Positions 1-8,724 of a stretch of 64,000 bases of DNA are shown one piece after another. The stretch is taken from NCBI GenBank assembly GCA_905372865.1, contig CAJPQT010000010.1:1-64000 (forward strand). Reading direction: 5' to 3'. Positions within the stretch are counted from its first letter, which is position 1, and each line of letters starts with the position of its first letter. The notes beneath the pieces were generated by a model that was not told where the DNA came from, did not search any database, and saw only the letters and a program-made list of their open reading frames with translations. The translations under genes were made by a program, and so were the position numbers. Source of the stretch: an uncultured Centipeda sp. Its GTDB lineage: Bacteria > Bacillota > Negativicutes > Selenomonadales > Selenomonadaceae.

Positions 1-713
1 GCAGGTGCGGGAGCGGAGGGGGGCGTTGGGGTCTGCGGTGTCGGATGCGACGGACGAAGCGGCGCGGGCTCGCTCGGTGCGGCAGGTGCTGTCACTGCAG
101 GGGCGTCTGGACGAAGCGAGTTCGGGATAACCGCAGGGGTTGTCGGGTGGAGCGGGGTAGGTGGCGTCCCTGTGCCCGCCGTATTGCCCCGCGTCTGTGT
201 ACGGTCATACGTGCCGTAGCCCGTGGTGTCATAGGAGGTCTGCGGCGTGTAGGGGGCGTAGACGCTCGCAGGCGGCGTCCATGCCTCAGGCACCTTGTTC
301 GGTGCGAAGACTGTGCTCGCAAGTGAGCCTGTTCCGTAGACGGGCAGCTCGATGGTCACTGTGTAGGAGCCGTCACGCTGCTGTACTTCCTCGACGATGG
401 CCACCCCCTTGATGAGTGCACTCACATGTGTGCGGACGGTCGTGTTCACGAGCATCAGATTCTCGACGGTCGTCATGGCATCGACGTTCACGCCATTCAC
501 CTGTTCGGCGAGCTGACGGTAGGCATCGCTGAGCGCAGCGCGTCGGGCAAGCGCCTCTGCCTGCGGCCCACGCGCGTCGACGGGGGCGATGCCAAGGCCG
601 ACAACGCGGATGCTGCCGCCGTCCCACTTGGCCGCCGCCTCACTCGTGCCGACCGTGCAGACGGTGAGCGCGAGCATGAGCACGGCGAGAGCGATGGATT
701 TTACAACGTGCAT
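1..713 (-). CDS. LPP20/FlgT-like secreted protein, partial (C-terminus outside window)
   Basis: The reading frame is open to the window edge, so the C-terminus is missing. The start at 713 is preceded by a strong AAGGAGGAAT ribosome site. Residues 1-27 form a signal peptide (K-S-I-A-L-A-V-L-M-L-A-L, ending SEAAA). The next ~100 residues have the pattern of LPP20/FlgT N-terminal domains: a GIAP motif, then many Ala/Arg residues in an 'EALARRAALSDAYRQLAE' helix, then a VEEVQQRDGSYTVTIELP strand pair. After about residue 150 the protein becomes a Pro/Thr/Ala-rich linker. It is probably exported. Such proteins are linked to flagella or the envelope in other bacteria, but no direct role can be read here. 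It is divergent from the DUF4198 gene. Confidence 0.7.
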   Translation of the reverse strand, partial: MHVVKSIALAVLMLALTVCTVGTSEAAAKWDGGSIRVVGLGIAPVDARGPQAEALARRAALSDAYRQLAEQVNGVNVDAMTTVENLMLVNTTVRTHVSALIKGVAIVEEVQQRDGSYTVTIELPVYGTGSLASTVFAPNKVPEAWTPPASVYAPYTPQTSYDTTGYGTYDRTQTRGNTAGTGTPPTPLHPTTPAVIPNSLRPDAPAVTAPAAPSEPAPLRPSHPTPQTPTPPSAPAP

Positions 714-831
714 AGATATTCCTCCTTCAGCATAGTCCCAATTCGAATATCTCAAATGAAGGATAAAACAAGATGAGGAATCGATTAGTATTTACTAAGA
801 AAAGTAAAAAGAGCAAAAGAATTTTGTGTTA

Positions 832-860
832 TTGCAAACGGGAATTAGTTATACTATAAT
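832..860 (+). promoter_or_regulatory. sigma70-type promoter for the DUF4198 gene
   Basis: TTGCAA (832-837), a 17-nt spacer and a perfect TATAAT (855-860). A small hairpin (GCGGGA-ctt-TCCCGC, 871-885) lies in the 5' leader before the ribosome site. A perfect TTAGTA-tt-TACTAA palindrome (785-798) lies about 35 bp upstream of the -35 box. Confidence 0.75.
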
Positions 861-917
861 GATATCAATGGCGGGACTTTCCCGCGCACATCTTGTTTTC
901 CGATGGGAGGATATTCG

Positions 918-1640
918 ATGAAGAAAAAACTTTTGGCAGCAGCACTCGGCGCAGCAATGGGGCTTGGAATGTATGCGGTGCCGGCAGATGCACACGGCGT
1001 GTTCTATGCGAACCGTCTGGATCAGAAGGCGCTCGTCCTCGGTGAGGGGCCGCTCGATAATGCCTACAGCCCCGACTGCGTGCAGCGCATTGATGCCTAT
1101 GACGTGAATTTCCAGCCGACCACAGTGGAGCGCGTGGACGGCGAGAAGAACATCAGCATTGTGCCGGGGGACGATCTCGGCGTAACGGCGACGTTCTTTG
1201 ACTACGGCTATTTTGCAAAAACAACGGACGGCAAGGTCATCAAGACGCGTGACTTCTCGAACATCGAGAATCTGAAGGCAGTGACGTATGCGTACAAGTA
1301 CAATGTGCACTACTGGAACGAGGCCGTGAAGCCGGCGGGCATCTACAATGTGCCGATCCAGATTGTGCCCGAGGTGAACCCGCTGACGCTGCGGCGCGGC
1401 GATACGCTCCGTCTGCGCATCTACAAGGACGGCGCGCCGTATGCGAATGCGCCCGTGATCGCGGATGTGCTTGGCGACCTCACCAATGAGATGCAGGCAG
1501 ATGCGAACGGCGAAATCTCTGTGCGCATTGCAAACAACGGGCTCAATGTCATCGGCGTTGAGGTCGGATTCCCGACGGACAATCCGATCGTGACGAAGAA
1601 GATCTTCAGCTCCCTCTCGTTCATCATCCCGGCAGAGTAA
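918..1640 (+). CDS. DUF4198-family secreted protein (possible metal-uptake accessory)
   Basis: 240 residues. The start at 918 follows GGGAGG at good spacing; an in-frame ATG 15 bp upstream overlaps the ribosome site and is not used. Residues 1-29 are a cleavable signal peptide ending PADA, and the mature protein begins HGVFYANR. An N-terminal His right after cleavage and the later GDTLRLRIYKDGAPYANAPV Ig-like strand region are typical of DUF4198 proteins. In other bacteria these are often found with nickel or cobalt transporters, but no transporter gene is adjacent here, so the metal role is inference. Single-gene unit with its own promoter and terminator. Confidence 0.65.
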   Translation: MKKKLLAAALGAAMGLGMYAVPADAHGVFYANRLDQKALVLGEGPLDNAYSPDCVQRIDAYDVNFQPTTVERVDGEKNISIVPGDDLGVTATFFDYGYFAKTTDGKVIKTRDFSNIENLKAVTYAYKYNVHYWNEAVKPAGIYNVPIQIVPEVNPLTLRRGDTLRLRIYKDGAPYANAPVIADVLGDLTNEMQADANGEISVRIANNGLNVIGVEVGFPTDNPIVTKKIFSSLSFIIPAE

Positions 1641-1660
1641 AGGCAACGTTGAAAAATAGG

Positions 1661-1695
1661 AAAGCGCAGCTGCGTGTGTGGCTGCGCTTTTTATT
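1661..1695 (+). terminator. intrinsic terminator, probably bidirectional
   Basis: AAAGCGCAGC stem, 10-nt loop, GCTGCGCTTT stem, then TTATTAT. The poly-A on the left side would also serve the convergent small gene ending at 1694. Confidence 0.8.
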
Positions 1696-1954
1696 ATACA
1701 ATATGATATTTCTTCCACGGGATCTGGTTCAGCCGAATGCTGCTTAAAAACTCCACGATGTCCTTGCGTCCGTAGTATTGGGGCTTGCCGTCGTTTGTGA
1801 GGCTCATGAGGATGATCGGCATGCCGGGGAAGAAGCGCATGAGGGCGCGGCGGGTCTGCGTCGACTTGATGGTGTAGCGCGTGACCTCGGGGGCGACATG
1901 GATGATGGCGAAGGTCACGCCCTTCTCGATGATGACGGCTCCCTCGATGGTCAT
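1694..1954 (-). CDS. hypothetical protein, 86 aa
   Basis: The start at 1954 is chosen because GAGAGGAGA lies 6-7 nt upstream; the frame is open 45 bp further up but without a ribosome site. The product is soluble and of mixed beta/alpha type, with two hydrophobic strands near the N-terminus (EGAVIIEKG, TFAIIHVAP), then RRALMRFFPG and a C-terminal YYGRKDIVEFL segment. No recognised domain, signal peptide or membrane helix. It is monocistronic and convergent with the DUF4198 gene. The clean ribosome site supports it as real, but the function is unknown. Confidence 0.55.
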   Translation of the reverse strand: MTIEGAVIIEKGVTFAIIHVAPEVTRYTIKSTQTRRALMRFFPGMPIILMSLTNDGKPQYYGRKDIVEFLSSIRLNQIPWKKYHIV

Positions 1955-2042
1955 GTGCGCATCTCCTCTCTGCATTTTGCCCATTGTAGCAAAGCCCATC
2001 GTACATTACAATATTAAATTGAAAAGAACTATTAAAACAAGG

Positions 2043-2071
2043 TTGCATAAAAGGCGGGAAGCCCGTATAAT
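2043..2071 (+). promoter_or_regulatory. promoter of the ATP synthase operon
   Basis: TTGCAT (2043-2048), 17-nt spacer, TATAAT (2066-2071). It is the only strong promoter between the small minus-strand gene and atpI, and implies a leader of about 245 nt. Confidence 0.75.
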
Positions 2072-2077
2072 ATGCGA

Positions 2078-2322
2078 TAAGGGGTATGAATCGCAAAACG
2101 GTGGATTCATAGCCATGCCTTATGATGTTGACGGAAAATTCAAAAATCCTTTCTTGATGTATACAGTTGTGGAAGGAGTTTCGTTTTTTGCGTCGAATCA
2201 CGTAAAGGTACTGATATTCAACGAAGGCGGTACGCGATGTGCGGCTCTGCAGTCCAAGCGGAATGTGGGGGCGGTTTTCTTGCGTCTTTTCGGATTACAT
2301 TGCGTGCGGTCGGAGGAGGAAT
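2078..2322 (+). promoter_or_regulatory. long untranslated leader of the atp operon
   Basis: About 245 nt between the likely transcription start and atpI hold no convincing gene. A perfect 8-bp inverted repeat, TATGAATC / GATTCATA (2085-2092 and 2104-2111, 11-nt loop), sits at the very 5' end of the expected RNA. The remainder shows no terminator or known riboswitch pattern. Confidence 0.45.
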
Positions 2323-2706
2323 ATGAGGCAGGTTTTATCGGCGTATCGGAGGCAGATTGTCCTCTCGTTTGCGGCGGCGGCACTCGTGGGCTGCGGCACG
2401 CTTCTCCTCATGGGGGAGCTGCAGCACGTTGGTGCGATGCTCGCAGGCGCAGGGGCGGCGGCACTCTACTTTGCACAGATGGCGCAGCGCATCATGCGTG
2501 CAGCGCGTCTGGGGGCGGCGGGAACGTCGCAGGTGCAGGTGGGGTTGGTGCTGATGCTCGTGCTGATCGGGGCTGTCCTCTGGGCGGCAACGACGGCGGG
2601 GGTGCATTATTTCTTTGCGGCGGTGGGAGGCTTTCTCCTCACGCACGCGATCATGATGGTGCAGCTGATCGTGCGGACGATACGCGCCGATAGACGAGGT
2701 TCTTAG
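2323..2706 (+). CDS. atpI: ATP synthase subunit I (AtpI-like)
   Basis: 127 residues with four predicted membrane helices (about residues 12-31, 36-53, 70-90 and 94-114) and a basic C-terminus. The start at 2323 follows GGAGGAGG closely. It is the first gene of the atp operon, 48 bp before atpB, which is the usual place of AtpI. AtpI proteins assist assembly of the c-ring and may carry cations. The sequence is poorly conserved in this family, so the assignment rests on size, topology and position. Confidence 0.75.
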   Translation: MRQVLSAYRRQIVLSFAAAALVGCGTLLLMGELQHVGAMLAGAGAAALYFAQMAQRIMRAARLGAAGTSQVQVGLVLMLVLIGAVLWAATTAGVHYFFAAVGGFLLTHAIMMVQLIVRTIRADRRGS

Positions 2707-2754
2707 AACCTCGGTAGGTAACTGGGGGAGATCCCCCCGAGGGAGGTAGAGGTT

Positions 2755-3435
2755 ATGCACGAAATCGGTGTTCGCGAGGCAGTGCAGATCGCCGGATTTA
2801 CCTTCAATTCGCAGACGCTGGTGATGACGTGGATCTCGATGGTCGTCGTCCTCTTCATCGGTTGGCTCGCGACGCGCAATCTCAGGGTTGTGCCGACGTC
2901 GAACTGGCAGATGATGATGGAGACGGTGATCGAGGCGCTTCATGACCAGGTCGAGGAGAACATGGGCCCGCGCGGACGTGGATTCCTGTCCACGTTCATC
3001 GTGTCGCTGTTCCTGTTCCTCCTCGTGTCGAATTGGATCGGTCTGATTCCGACGATGGCATCGCCGACAAATGATCTGAACACCACATTGGGACTGGCTC
3101 TGCTGGTCATCGTCATGATGCATGTGCTGGGGCTCGCGGTGAAGGGGATGCACTATGTGGCGCATTTCTTCCAGCCGGTCGCACCGTTCATCATCATCAA
3201 CATTGTCGAGGAGGTTGCGAAACCGATCACGCTGTCGTTTCGTCTATTCGGCAACATCTTGGCGGGTGAGATTCTCATTCACATCCTGCTGCAGCTTCTC
3301 GGGAATGGCTCCACCATCCCCTCGGTGATCTGGCTGGCGTTCAGTGTGTTCGTCGGTATTGTGCAGGCGCTCGTCTTTACGATGCTCTCGACGGCATACA
3401 TCGGTGCAGCGATTAAGACGGACAGCGGTCACTGA
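2755..3435 (+). CDS. atpB: F-type ATP synthase subunit a
   Basis: 226 residues, a polytopic membrane protein forming the ion half-channels of F0 next to the c-ring. The family signature LSFRLFGNILAGE is present, with the essential stator Arg at about residue 163. The helix-rich C-terminus (VFVGIVQALVFTMLSTAYI) is also typical. The start ATG follows GGGAGGTAGAGGTT. It is the second gene of a nine-gene operon; the gap of 72 bp before atpE lets atpE have its own strong ribosome site, as needed for a multi-copy subunit. Confidence 0.97.
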   Translation: MHEIGVREAVQIAGFTFNSQTLVMTWISMVVVLFIGWLATRNLRVVPTSNWQMMMETVIEALHDQVEENMGPRGRGFLSTFIVSLFLFLLVSNWIGLIPTMASPTNDLNTTLGLALLVIVMMHVLGLAVKGMHYVAHFFQPVAPFIIINIVEEVAKPITLSFRLFGNILAGEILIHILLQLLGNGSTIPSVIWLAFSVFVGIVQALVFTMLSTAYIGAAIKTDSGH

Positions 3436-3507
3436 TTTTTCAGGTTTTACGTGCGGCAAACGCACACAATCTAAGATTTTGTTCAACTGTTTAAGGAGGA
3501 TCTTTTC

Positions 3508-3759
3508 ATGGAAAACGCAATCATGGTCGCAGGCGCTCTTATCGGTGCGGGTCTCTGCTTTGGTCTTGCCGCGATCGGCGCGGGCATCGGTGACGGTCTT
3601 GTCACGGGTCGCTTCATCGAGGGCCTGGCACGTCAGCCGGAGGCGGGCGGCGTTCTCTTTACGCGTACACTGATCTCGGTCGGTCTGATCGAGGCACTTG
3701 CCATCATCGGCGTCGTTTTCGGCATCATCATGCTCTATGCAAATCCGCTGATTCACTAA
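3508..3759 (+). CDS. atpE: F-type ATP synthase subunit c (rotor ring)
   Basis: 83 residues forming two membrane helices joined by the polar loop ARQPEA. The ion-binding carboxylate is Glu62 (GLIEALAIIG). At the position equivalent to Gln32 of the Na+-type rings of Propionigenium/Ilyobacter this protein has Asp29 (GAGIGDG), and the Ser-Thr pair that follows the Glu in Na+ rings is Ala-Leu here. The ion (H+ or Na+) therefore cannot be decided by simple motif reading. An AAGGAGG ribosome site precedes the start. Confidence 0.97.
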   Translation: MENAIMVAGALIGAGLCFGLAAIGAGIGDGLVTGRFIEGLARQPEAGGVLFTRTLISVGLIEALAIIGVVFGIIMLYANPLIH

Positions 3760-3800
3760 GAAGTATGAATTGCACGGATTTTGCAAAGGGGGCATAGGAA

Positions 3801-4325
3801 TTGAGCGAAATTACGCAAGGGCTGATTGATCTCAACGGGACGCTGCCTGTCCAAATCATCAACTTCCTGATTCTCGTTGCACTCCTGCGTGCGGTGGCGT
3901 ATAAGCCGATTGTCCGCATGATGGATGAGCGCAGGGCAAAGATCGCCGAGAGCATCGAAAAGGCAGATGCGGACGCGGCTACTGCCGAGGCGACGCTGAA
4001 TGAGTACAAGGCACAGCTTGCGGCCGCGCGTACAAAGGCACAGGAGATCGTCGATCAGGCGGAGAAGCGTGCCGGCGAGGAGCGCGAGGCGAGCATCCAG
4101 GCAACGAAGCGCGAGATCGAACAGATGAAGAAGGCTGCCGAGGTCCAGATGGAGCGCGAGCGTGCCCATGCGGTCGAGCAGCTGAAGGCAGAGGTTGTCG
4201 CACTGTCGCTCGCAGCGGCGGGCAAGATCATCCAGAAGAATCTGGAGGCGAAGGACAACGATGCCATCATCGGCGAGTTTATCGCAAAACTCGACGCGAA
4301 CAAGATTGGTGATGCACCATGCTGA
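3801..4325 (+). CDS. atpF: F-type ATP synthase subunit b
   Basis: 174 residues: one N-terminal membrane helix (about residues 16-36, VQIINFLILVALLRAV), then a long charged helix typical of the peripheral stalk (residues 50-150, rich in Ala, Glu, Lys). The start is TTG at 3801, behind AAAGGGGG. The 3' end overlaps atpH by 7 bp (ATGCTGA), which suggests translational coupling of the two stalk subunits. Confidence 0.95.
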   Translation: MSEITQGLIDLNGTLPVQIINFLILVALLRAVAYKPIVRMMDERRAKIAESIEKADADAATAEATLNEYKAQLAAARTKAQEIVDQAEKRAGEEREASIQATKREIEQMKKAAEVQMERERAHAVEQLKAEVVALSLAAAGKIIQKNLEAKDNDAIIGEFIAKLDANKIGDAPC

Positions 4326-4858
4326 ACATGGAACTTGCACGCAAGTACGCACGCGCGATCTTCGAGCTTGCCTGTGAGGACAACGCGCTCAAAGAGTACG
4401 GCGCAGATCTGGCGAAGGTGCAGCAGCTCTATCATGACTGCCCGGAGCTGAAGGCGTATCTCTGCAACCCGAACATCCAGCCGGAGGACAAAAAGTCCCT
4501 CCTGAAGGAGGTGTTCGAGGGCGGCGTGCGTGAGACGGTGCTGAACTTCCTCCTGCTGCTCGTCGACAAGCGGCGCATGATGGTGTTCGACGCGATCAGC
4601 ACGATTTTCGTCCAGCTCTCGAACGAGAAGCTTGGCATCGCCGTGGCGGACGTCACGACGGTGGACGCGCTCGCGCCCGCACAGCTGCAGGAGCTGACGG
4701 AGAAACTCGAACGCATCACGGGCAAGCAGGTATCCCTGCGCGAGCACCGCGATCCCTCGCTCATCGGCGGCGTGGTGGTGCGCATCGGCGACCGCCGCAT
4801 CGACGGCAGCATCAAGGGACGTCTCGCAGCAATGACGGCAGAGTTAATGGCGAACTAG
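4319..4858 (+). CDS. atpH: F-type ATP synthase subunit delta
   Basis: 179 residues, the usual size. The N-terminal motif ARKYARAIFELA and the C-terminal DPSLIGGVVVRIGDRRIDGS are diagnostic of OSCP/delta, which links the b stalk to the top of the F1 head. Overlaps atpF by 7 bp and is followed by atpA after 17 bp. Confidence 0.96.
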   Translation: MLNMELARKYARAIFELACEDNALKEYGADLAKVQQLYHDCPELKAYLCNPNIQPEDKKSLLKEVFEGGVRETVLNFLLLLVDKRRMMVFDAISTIFVQLSNEKLGIAVADVTTVDALAPAQLQELTEKLERITGKQVSLREHRDPSLIGGVVVRIGDRRIDGSIKGRLAAMTAELMAN

Positions 4859-4875
4859 CGGGGTGACAGCGAAAT

Positions 4876-6393
4876 ATGAAAATGAATCCGGAAGAGATTA
4901 CTTCCATAATTAAGGAACGAATCAAGAACTACGACGTCGACCTGAACGTCAACGACGTCGGCACCGTTCTTGAGGTCGGCGACGGTATCGCCCACATCTA
5001 CGGCCTGGACAAGGCGATGGCGGGCGAGCTGCTCGACTTTGGCAATGAGGTGTACGGACTGGTTCTGAACCTCGAGCAGGAGAGCGTCGGCGCCGTGCTT
5101 CTCGGCGGCGAAGCCCTCATCAAGGAAGGCGACACCGTCAAGCGCACGGGGCGCATTATGCAGGTGCCTGTCGGCGAGGCGATGATCGGTCGCGTCGTGG
5201 ACGCGCTCGGACGCCCCATCGACGGCAAGGGCCCCATCGACACGAAGGAGTTCCGCCCGGTCGAGTCGCCCGCGCCCGGTATCGCGGACCGCAAGAGCGT
5301 CCACGAGCCGCTCCAGACGGGTCTCAAGGCGATCGACGCCCTCGTGCCGATCGGCCGCGGACAGCGCGAGCTCATCATCGGCGACCGCGGCACGGGCAAG
5401 ACGGCGATTGCCGTCGATACGATTCTGAACCAAAAGGGACAGAACTGTATCTGCGTCTACGTCGCCATCGGTCAGAAGGCATCGACCGTCGCGCGCGTTG
5501 TCAAGACACTCGAAGACGGCGGCGCTATGGAGTACACGATCGTCGTCGCCGCAACGGCGGCGGACAGCGCGCCGCTCCAGTACCTCGCTCCCTATGCGGG
5601 CGTTGCGATGGCGGAGTACTTTATGTATAAAGGCGGTCATGCGCTCTGCGTCTATGACGACCTTTCAAAGCACGCGGCTGCATACCGAGCCATGTCGCTG
5701 CTGCTCCGCCGTCCGCCGGGACGCGAAGCATATCCGGGCGACGTGTTCTACTTACACTCCCGCCTCCTCGAGCGCGCGGCGAAACTCTCCGACGCACTCG
5801 GCGCAGGCTCCATTACGGCGCTGCCGATCATCGAGACACTCGCGGGCGACCTCTCGGCGTACATCCCGACGAACGTCATCTCGATCACAGACGGTCAGAT
5901 CATGCTCGATACCGACTCGTTCTACTCGGGCATCCGCCCGGCGATCAGCGTCGGTCTCTCGGTCTCCCGTGTCGGTGGTTCCGCGCAGATCAAGGCGATG
6001 AAACAGGTTGCCGGCACGATGCGTCTTGACCTCGCGCAGTACCGCGAGCTCGCGGCATTCGCGCAGTTCGGCTCCGACCTCGACAAGGCGACGAAGGCGC
6101 AGCTCGACCGCGGCGCACGCATGGTCGAGACGCTGAAGCAGGCGCAGTACAGCCCGCTCTCCGTTGCCGAGCAGGTGCTCGTCATCTTCACGGCGGTGCG
6201 CGGACACCTCACGGACATCCCCGTGGACAAGGTCGTCACGTTCCACACGGACTTCATCAAGTTCATGCGGGCATCGCATCCCAATATCGCCGCGGCGATT
6301 ACGGAGAAGAAACAGCTGGACGACGCGCTCGAATCCGAGATCACGCAGGCGATCGGGGAGTTCAAGGACACCATCTCCTACAAAGAAGCGTAA
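4876..6393 (+). CDS. atpA: F-type ATP synthase subunit alpha
   Basis: 505 residues. Non-catalytic nucleotide-binding subunit of F1. The P-loop GDRGTGKT is at about residues 169-176, followed by the alpha-specific YDDLSKHAAAYR and RRPPGREAYPGD segments. An in-frame second Met lies two codons downstream and could be the true start; the ribosome site (GGGGTGACAG) is weak and does not decide between them. Confidence 0.98.
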   Translation: MKMNPEEITSIIKERIKNYDVDLNVNDVGTVLEVGDGIAHIYGLDKAMAGELLDFGNEVYGLVLNLEQESVGAVLLGGEALIKEGDTVKRTGRIMQVPVGEAMIGRVVDALGRPIDGKGPIDTKEFRPVESPAPGIADRKSVHEPLQTGLKAIDALVPIGRGQRELIIGDRGTGKTAIAVDTILNQKGQNCICVYVAIGQKASTVARVVKTLEDGGAMEYTIVVAATAADSAPLQYLAPYAGVAMAEYFMYKGGHALCVYDDLSKHAAAYRAMSLLLRRPPGREAYPGDVFYLHSRLLERAAKLSDALGAGSITALPIIETLAGDLSAYIPTNVISITDGQIMLDTDSFYSGIRPAISVGLSVSRVGGSAQIKAMKQVAGTMRLDLAQYRELAAFAQFGSDLDKATKAQLDRGARMVETLKQAQYSPLSVAEQVLVIFTAVRGHLTDIPVDKVVTFHTDFIKFMRASHPNIAAAITEKKQLDDALESEITQAIGEFKDTISYKEA

Positions 6394-6411
6394 GGAGAGA
6401 GGTGACACGAA

Positions 6412-7260
6412 ATGGCCAATTTACAAGACATTCGTCGTCGCATTCGAAGCGTCAAGAGCATCCAGCAGATCACGAACGCCATGGACATGGTCGCGACCTC
6501 GCGTCTGCGCCGTGCCAAGGAGGCGGCCAATGCGAACCGTCCGTACGCGGAAAAGACCGCGGCGGTCATTCGGAGCGTCGCGGCTGCGGCGGACGACGTA
6601 TCGCATCCCCTGCTCGAGCGGCATGAGAGCGGCAAGCGTCTCATCCTCGTCATGGCGGCGGACAAAGGTCTCGCGGGCGCCTATTCGAGCAACGCGCTGA
6701 AGGCGGCCATGGCGCTGGTCGAGGACAAGGCGAACACGCAGATTGTCACCGTCGGGCGCAAGGCGCGCGATTTCTTCAAAAATCGCTCCTTTGACATCGT
6801 GAGCGAGCACATCGGCATCAGCGAAAAGCCGCGCGCACAGCACGCGCAGAAGATCGCGGACGAGCTGATCGCAGCCTTTTCGGAGGGCGGCATCAAGGAA
6901 GTCTACATGATCTACACGCGCTTCGTCTCGGCGATCACCTGCGTGCCGGAGGCTGTGAAACTCCTCCCGTTCGAAGCGCCGGAGGACGACGGACAGCCGC
7001 GTGCACAGTACATCTATGAGCCGGATGCGGAGACCGTACTGGGGCATCTCCTGCCGCAGTACCTCTTCACGACCATCTATGCGGCGCTCCTCCAGTCGGC
7101 AGCCAGCGAACTCTCCTCGCGCATGAACGCGATGAGCAACGCAACGGACAACGCCGGCGAACTCATCGGGAAGCTCGATCTGTACTACAACAAAGTGCGA
7201 CAGGCGGGCATCACGAACGAGATCAACGAAATCGTCGGCGGCGCCGAGGCACTCAAGTGA
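6412..7260 (+). CDS. atpG: F-type ATP synthase subunit gamma
   Basis: 282 residues. The central rotor shaft. The N-terminal helix begins with the conserved RRIRSVKSIQQITNAMDMVA and the C-terminal helix ends with a long KVRQAGITNEINEIVGGAEAL segment, as in all bacterial gamma subunits. GGAGAGAGGTGAC precedes the ATG. Located between atpA and atpD in the usual order. Confidence 0.97.
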   Translation: MANLQDIRRRIRSVKSIQQITNAMDMVATSRLRRAKEAANANRPYAEKTAAVIRSVAAAADDVSHPLLERHESGKRLILVMAADKGLAGAYSSNALKAAMALVEDKANTQIVTVGRKARDFFKNRSFDIVSEHIGISEKPRAQHAQKIADELIAAFSEGGIKEVYMIYTRFVSAITCVPEAVKLLPFEAPEDDGQPRAQYIYEPDAETVLGHLLPQYLFTTIYAALLQSAASELSSRMNAMSNATDNAGELIGKLDLYYNKVRQAGITNEINEIVGGAEALK

Positions 7261-7308
7261 CGCCCATGTACGCAGCATTTTGCGGCATGGAGGTAAGGAG
7301 GTTTTCCA

Positions 7309-8721
7309 TTGGCAAAAGGTAAAGTCGTACAGGTCATCGGACCTGTCGTAGATATTGAATTTCCGGCGGGCGAACTGCCGGAGATACTGAGCGCCATCAA
7401 GATCGACGGCAAAGCGGCAGATCGGGAGATTCATCTCACGGTCGAAGTCATGCAGCATCTCGGCGACAGTGTCACGCGCTGCATCGCGATGAGCTCCACC
7501 GACGGACTCATGCGCGGCATGGCGGCGGAGGACACCGGTTCCCCGATCAAGGTGCCCGTCGGCGAGGCAACGCTTGGACGCGTCTTTAACGTCCTCGGCG
7601 AGACGGTCGACCACAACCCGGCACCCGTCGGGAATACGGAATCGTGGCCGATTCACCGTCCCGCGCCGAAGTTCGACGACCAGGAAACGTCGACCCAGAT
7701 CCTCGAGACCGGCATCAAGGTCGTCGACCTCATCGCCCCGTATTCGCGCGGCGGTAAGGTCGGACTCTTTGGCGGTGCGGGCGTCGGCAAGACGGTTCTC
7801 ATCATGGAGCTGATCCACAACATCGCGACCGAGCACGGCGGCTATTCCGTCTTTGCCGGCGTCGGCGAGCGTACCCGCGAGGGCAATGACCTCTGGTCGG
7901 AGATGACCGAGTCGGGCGTTATCGACAAGACCGCGCTCGTCTATGGCCAGATGAACGAGCCGCCCGGCGCGCGTATGCGCGTCGCGCTGACGGGGCTCAC
8001 GATGGCGGAGTACTTCCGCGACGTGCAGGGACAGGACGTGCTGCTCTTCATCGACAACATCTTCCGTTTCATCCAGGCAGGTTCCGAGGTCTCGGCACTG
8101 CTCGGACGTATGCCGTCCGCCGTCGGCTATCAGCCGACGCTGACGACCGACGTCGGCGCTCTGCAGGAGCGCATCACGTCTACAAAGAAGGGCTCCATCA
8201 CGTCCGTGCAGGCGGTCTACGTTCCCGCGGACGACCTCACCGACCCCGCGCCGGCGGCAACGTTCACGCATCTCGATGCGACGACCGTTCTCTCCCGTCA
8301 GATCGCGGAGCTCGGCATCTATCCCGCCGTCGACCCGCTTGACTCCACCTCGCGTATCCTCGACCCGAACGTCATCGGGCAGGAGCACTATGAGGTCGCA
8401 CGCGGCGTGCAGGCGGTTCTGCAGAAATACAAAGAGCTGCAGGACATCATCGCTATCCTCGGCATGGAGGAACTCTCCGACGAGGATAAGCTGACCGTCT
8501 CGCGCGCGCGTAAGATTCAGCGCTTCCTCTCGCAGCCGTTCGCGGTTGCCGAGGTCTTTACCGGCTCTCCGGGCAAATACGTCGCGCTCAAGGACACGAT
8601 CCGCGGTTTCAGAGAGATCCTCGACGGCAAGTACGACGAGCTCCCCGAGGCGGCGTTCTACATGGTCGGCGGCATTGAGGAGGCCATCGAGAAGGCGAAG
8701 AAACTCAAAGAGGAGGAATAA
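7309..8721 (+). CDS. atpD: F-type ATP synthase subunit beta (catalytic)
   Basis: 470 residues. The catalytic P-loop GGAGVGKT is at about residues 155-162, the Walker B strand is LLFIDNIFRF, and the DELSDEED-type loop appears as GMEELSDEDK. The start is TTG at 7309, behind a strong AGGTAAGGAGG; no in-frame ATG is available nearby. It carries out ATP synthesis/hydrolysis at the alpha/beta interface. Confidence 0.98.
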   Translation: MAKGKVVQVIGPVVDIEFPAGELPEILSAIKIDGKAADREIHLTVEVMQHLGDSVTRCIAMSSTDGLMRGMAAEDTGSPIKVPVGEATLGRVFNVLGETVDHNPAPVGNTESWPIHRPAPKFDDQETSTQILETGIKVVDLIAPYSRGGKVGLFGGAGVGKTVLIMELIHNIATEHGGYSVFAGVGERTREGNDLWSEMTESGVIDKTALVYGQMNEPPGARMRVALTGLTMAEYFRDVQGQDVLLFIDNIFRFIQAGSEVSALLGRMPSAVGYQPTLTTDVGALQERITSTKKGSITSVQAVYVPADDLTDPAPAATFTHLDATTVLSRQIAELGIYPAVDPLDSTSRILDPNVIGQEHYEVARGVQAVLQKYKELQDIIAILGMEELSDEDKLTVSRARKIQRFLSQPFAVAEVFTGSPGKYVALKDTIRGFREILDGKYDELPEAAFYMVGGIEEAIEKAKKLKEEE

Positions 8722-8724
8722 TCG

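Noticed and set aside
1881..2693. 270-codon plus frame through the atp leader and atpI
   Set aside because: It runs out of frame through atpI, becomes Gly-rich, and has only a weak GGTGG before the ATG at 2115.
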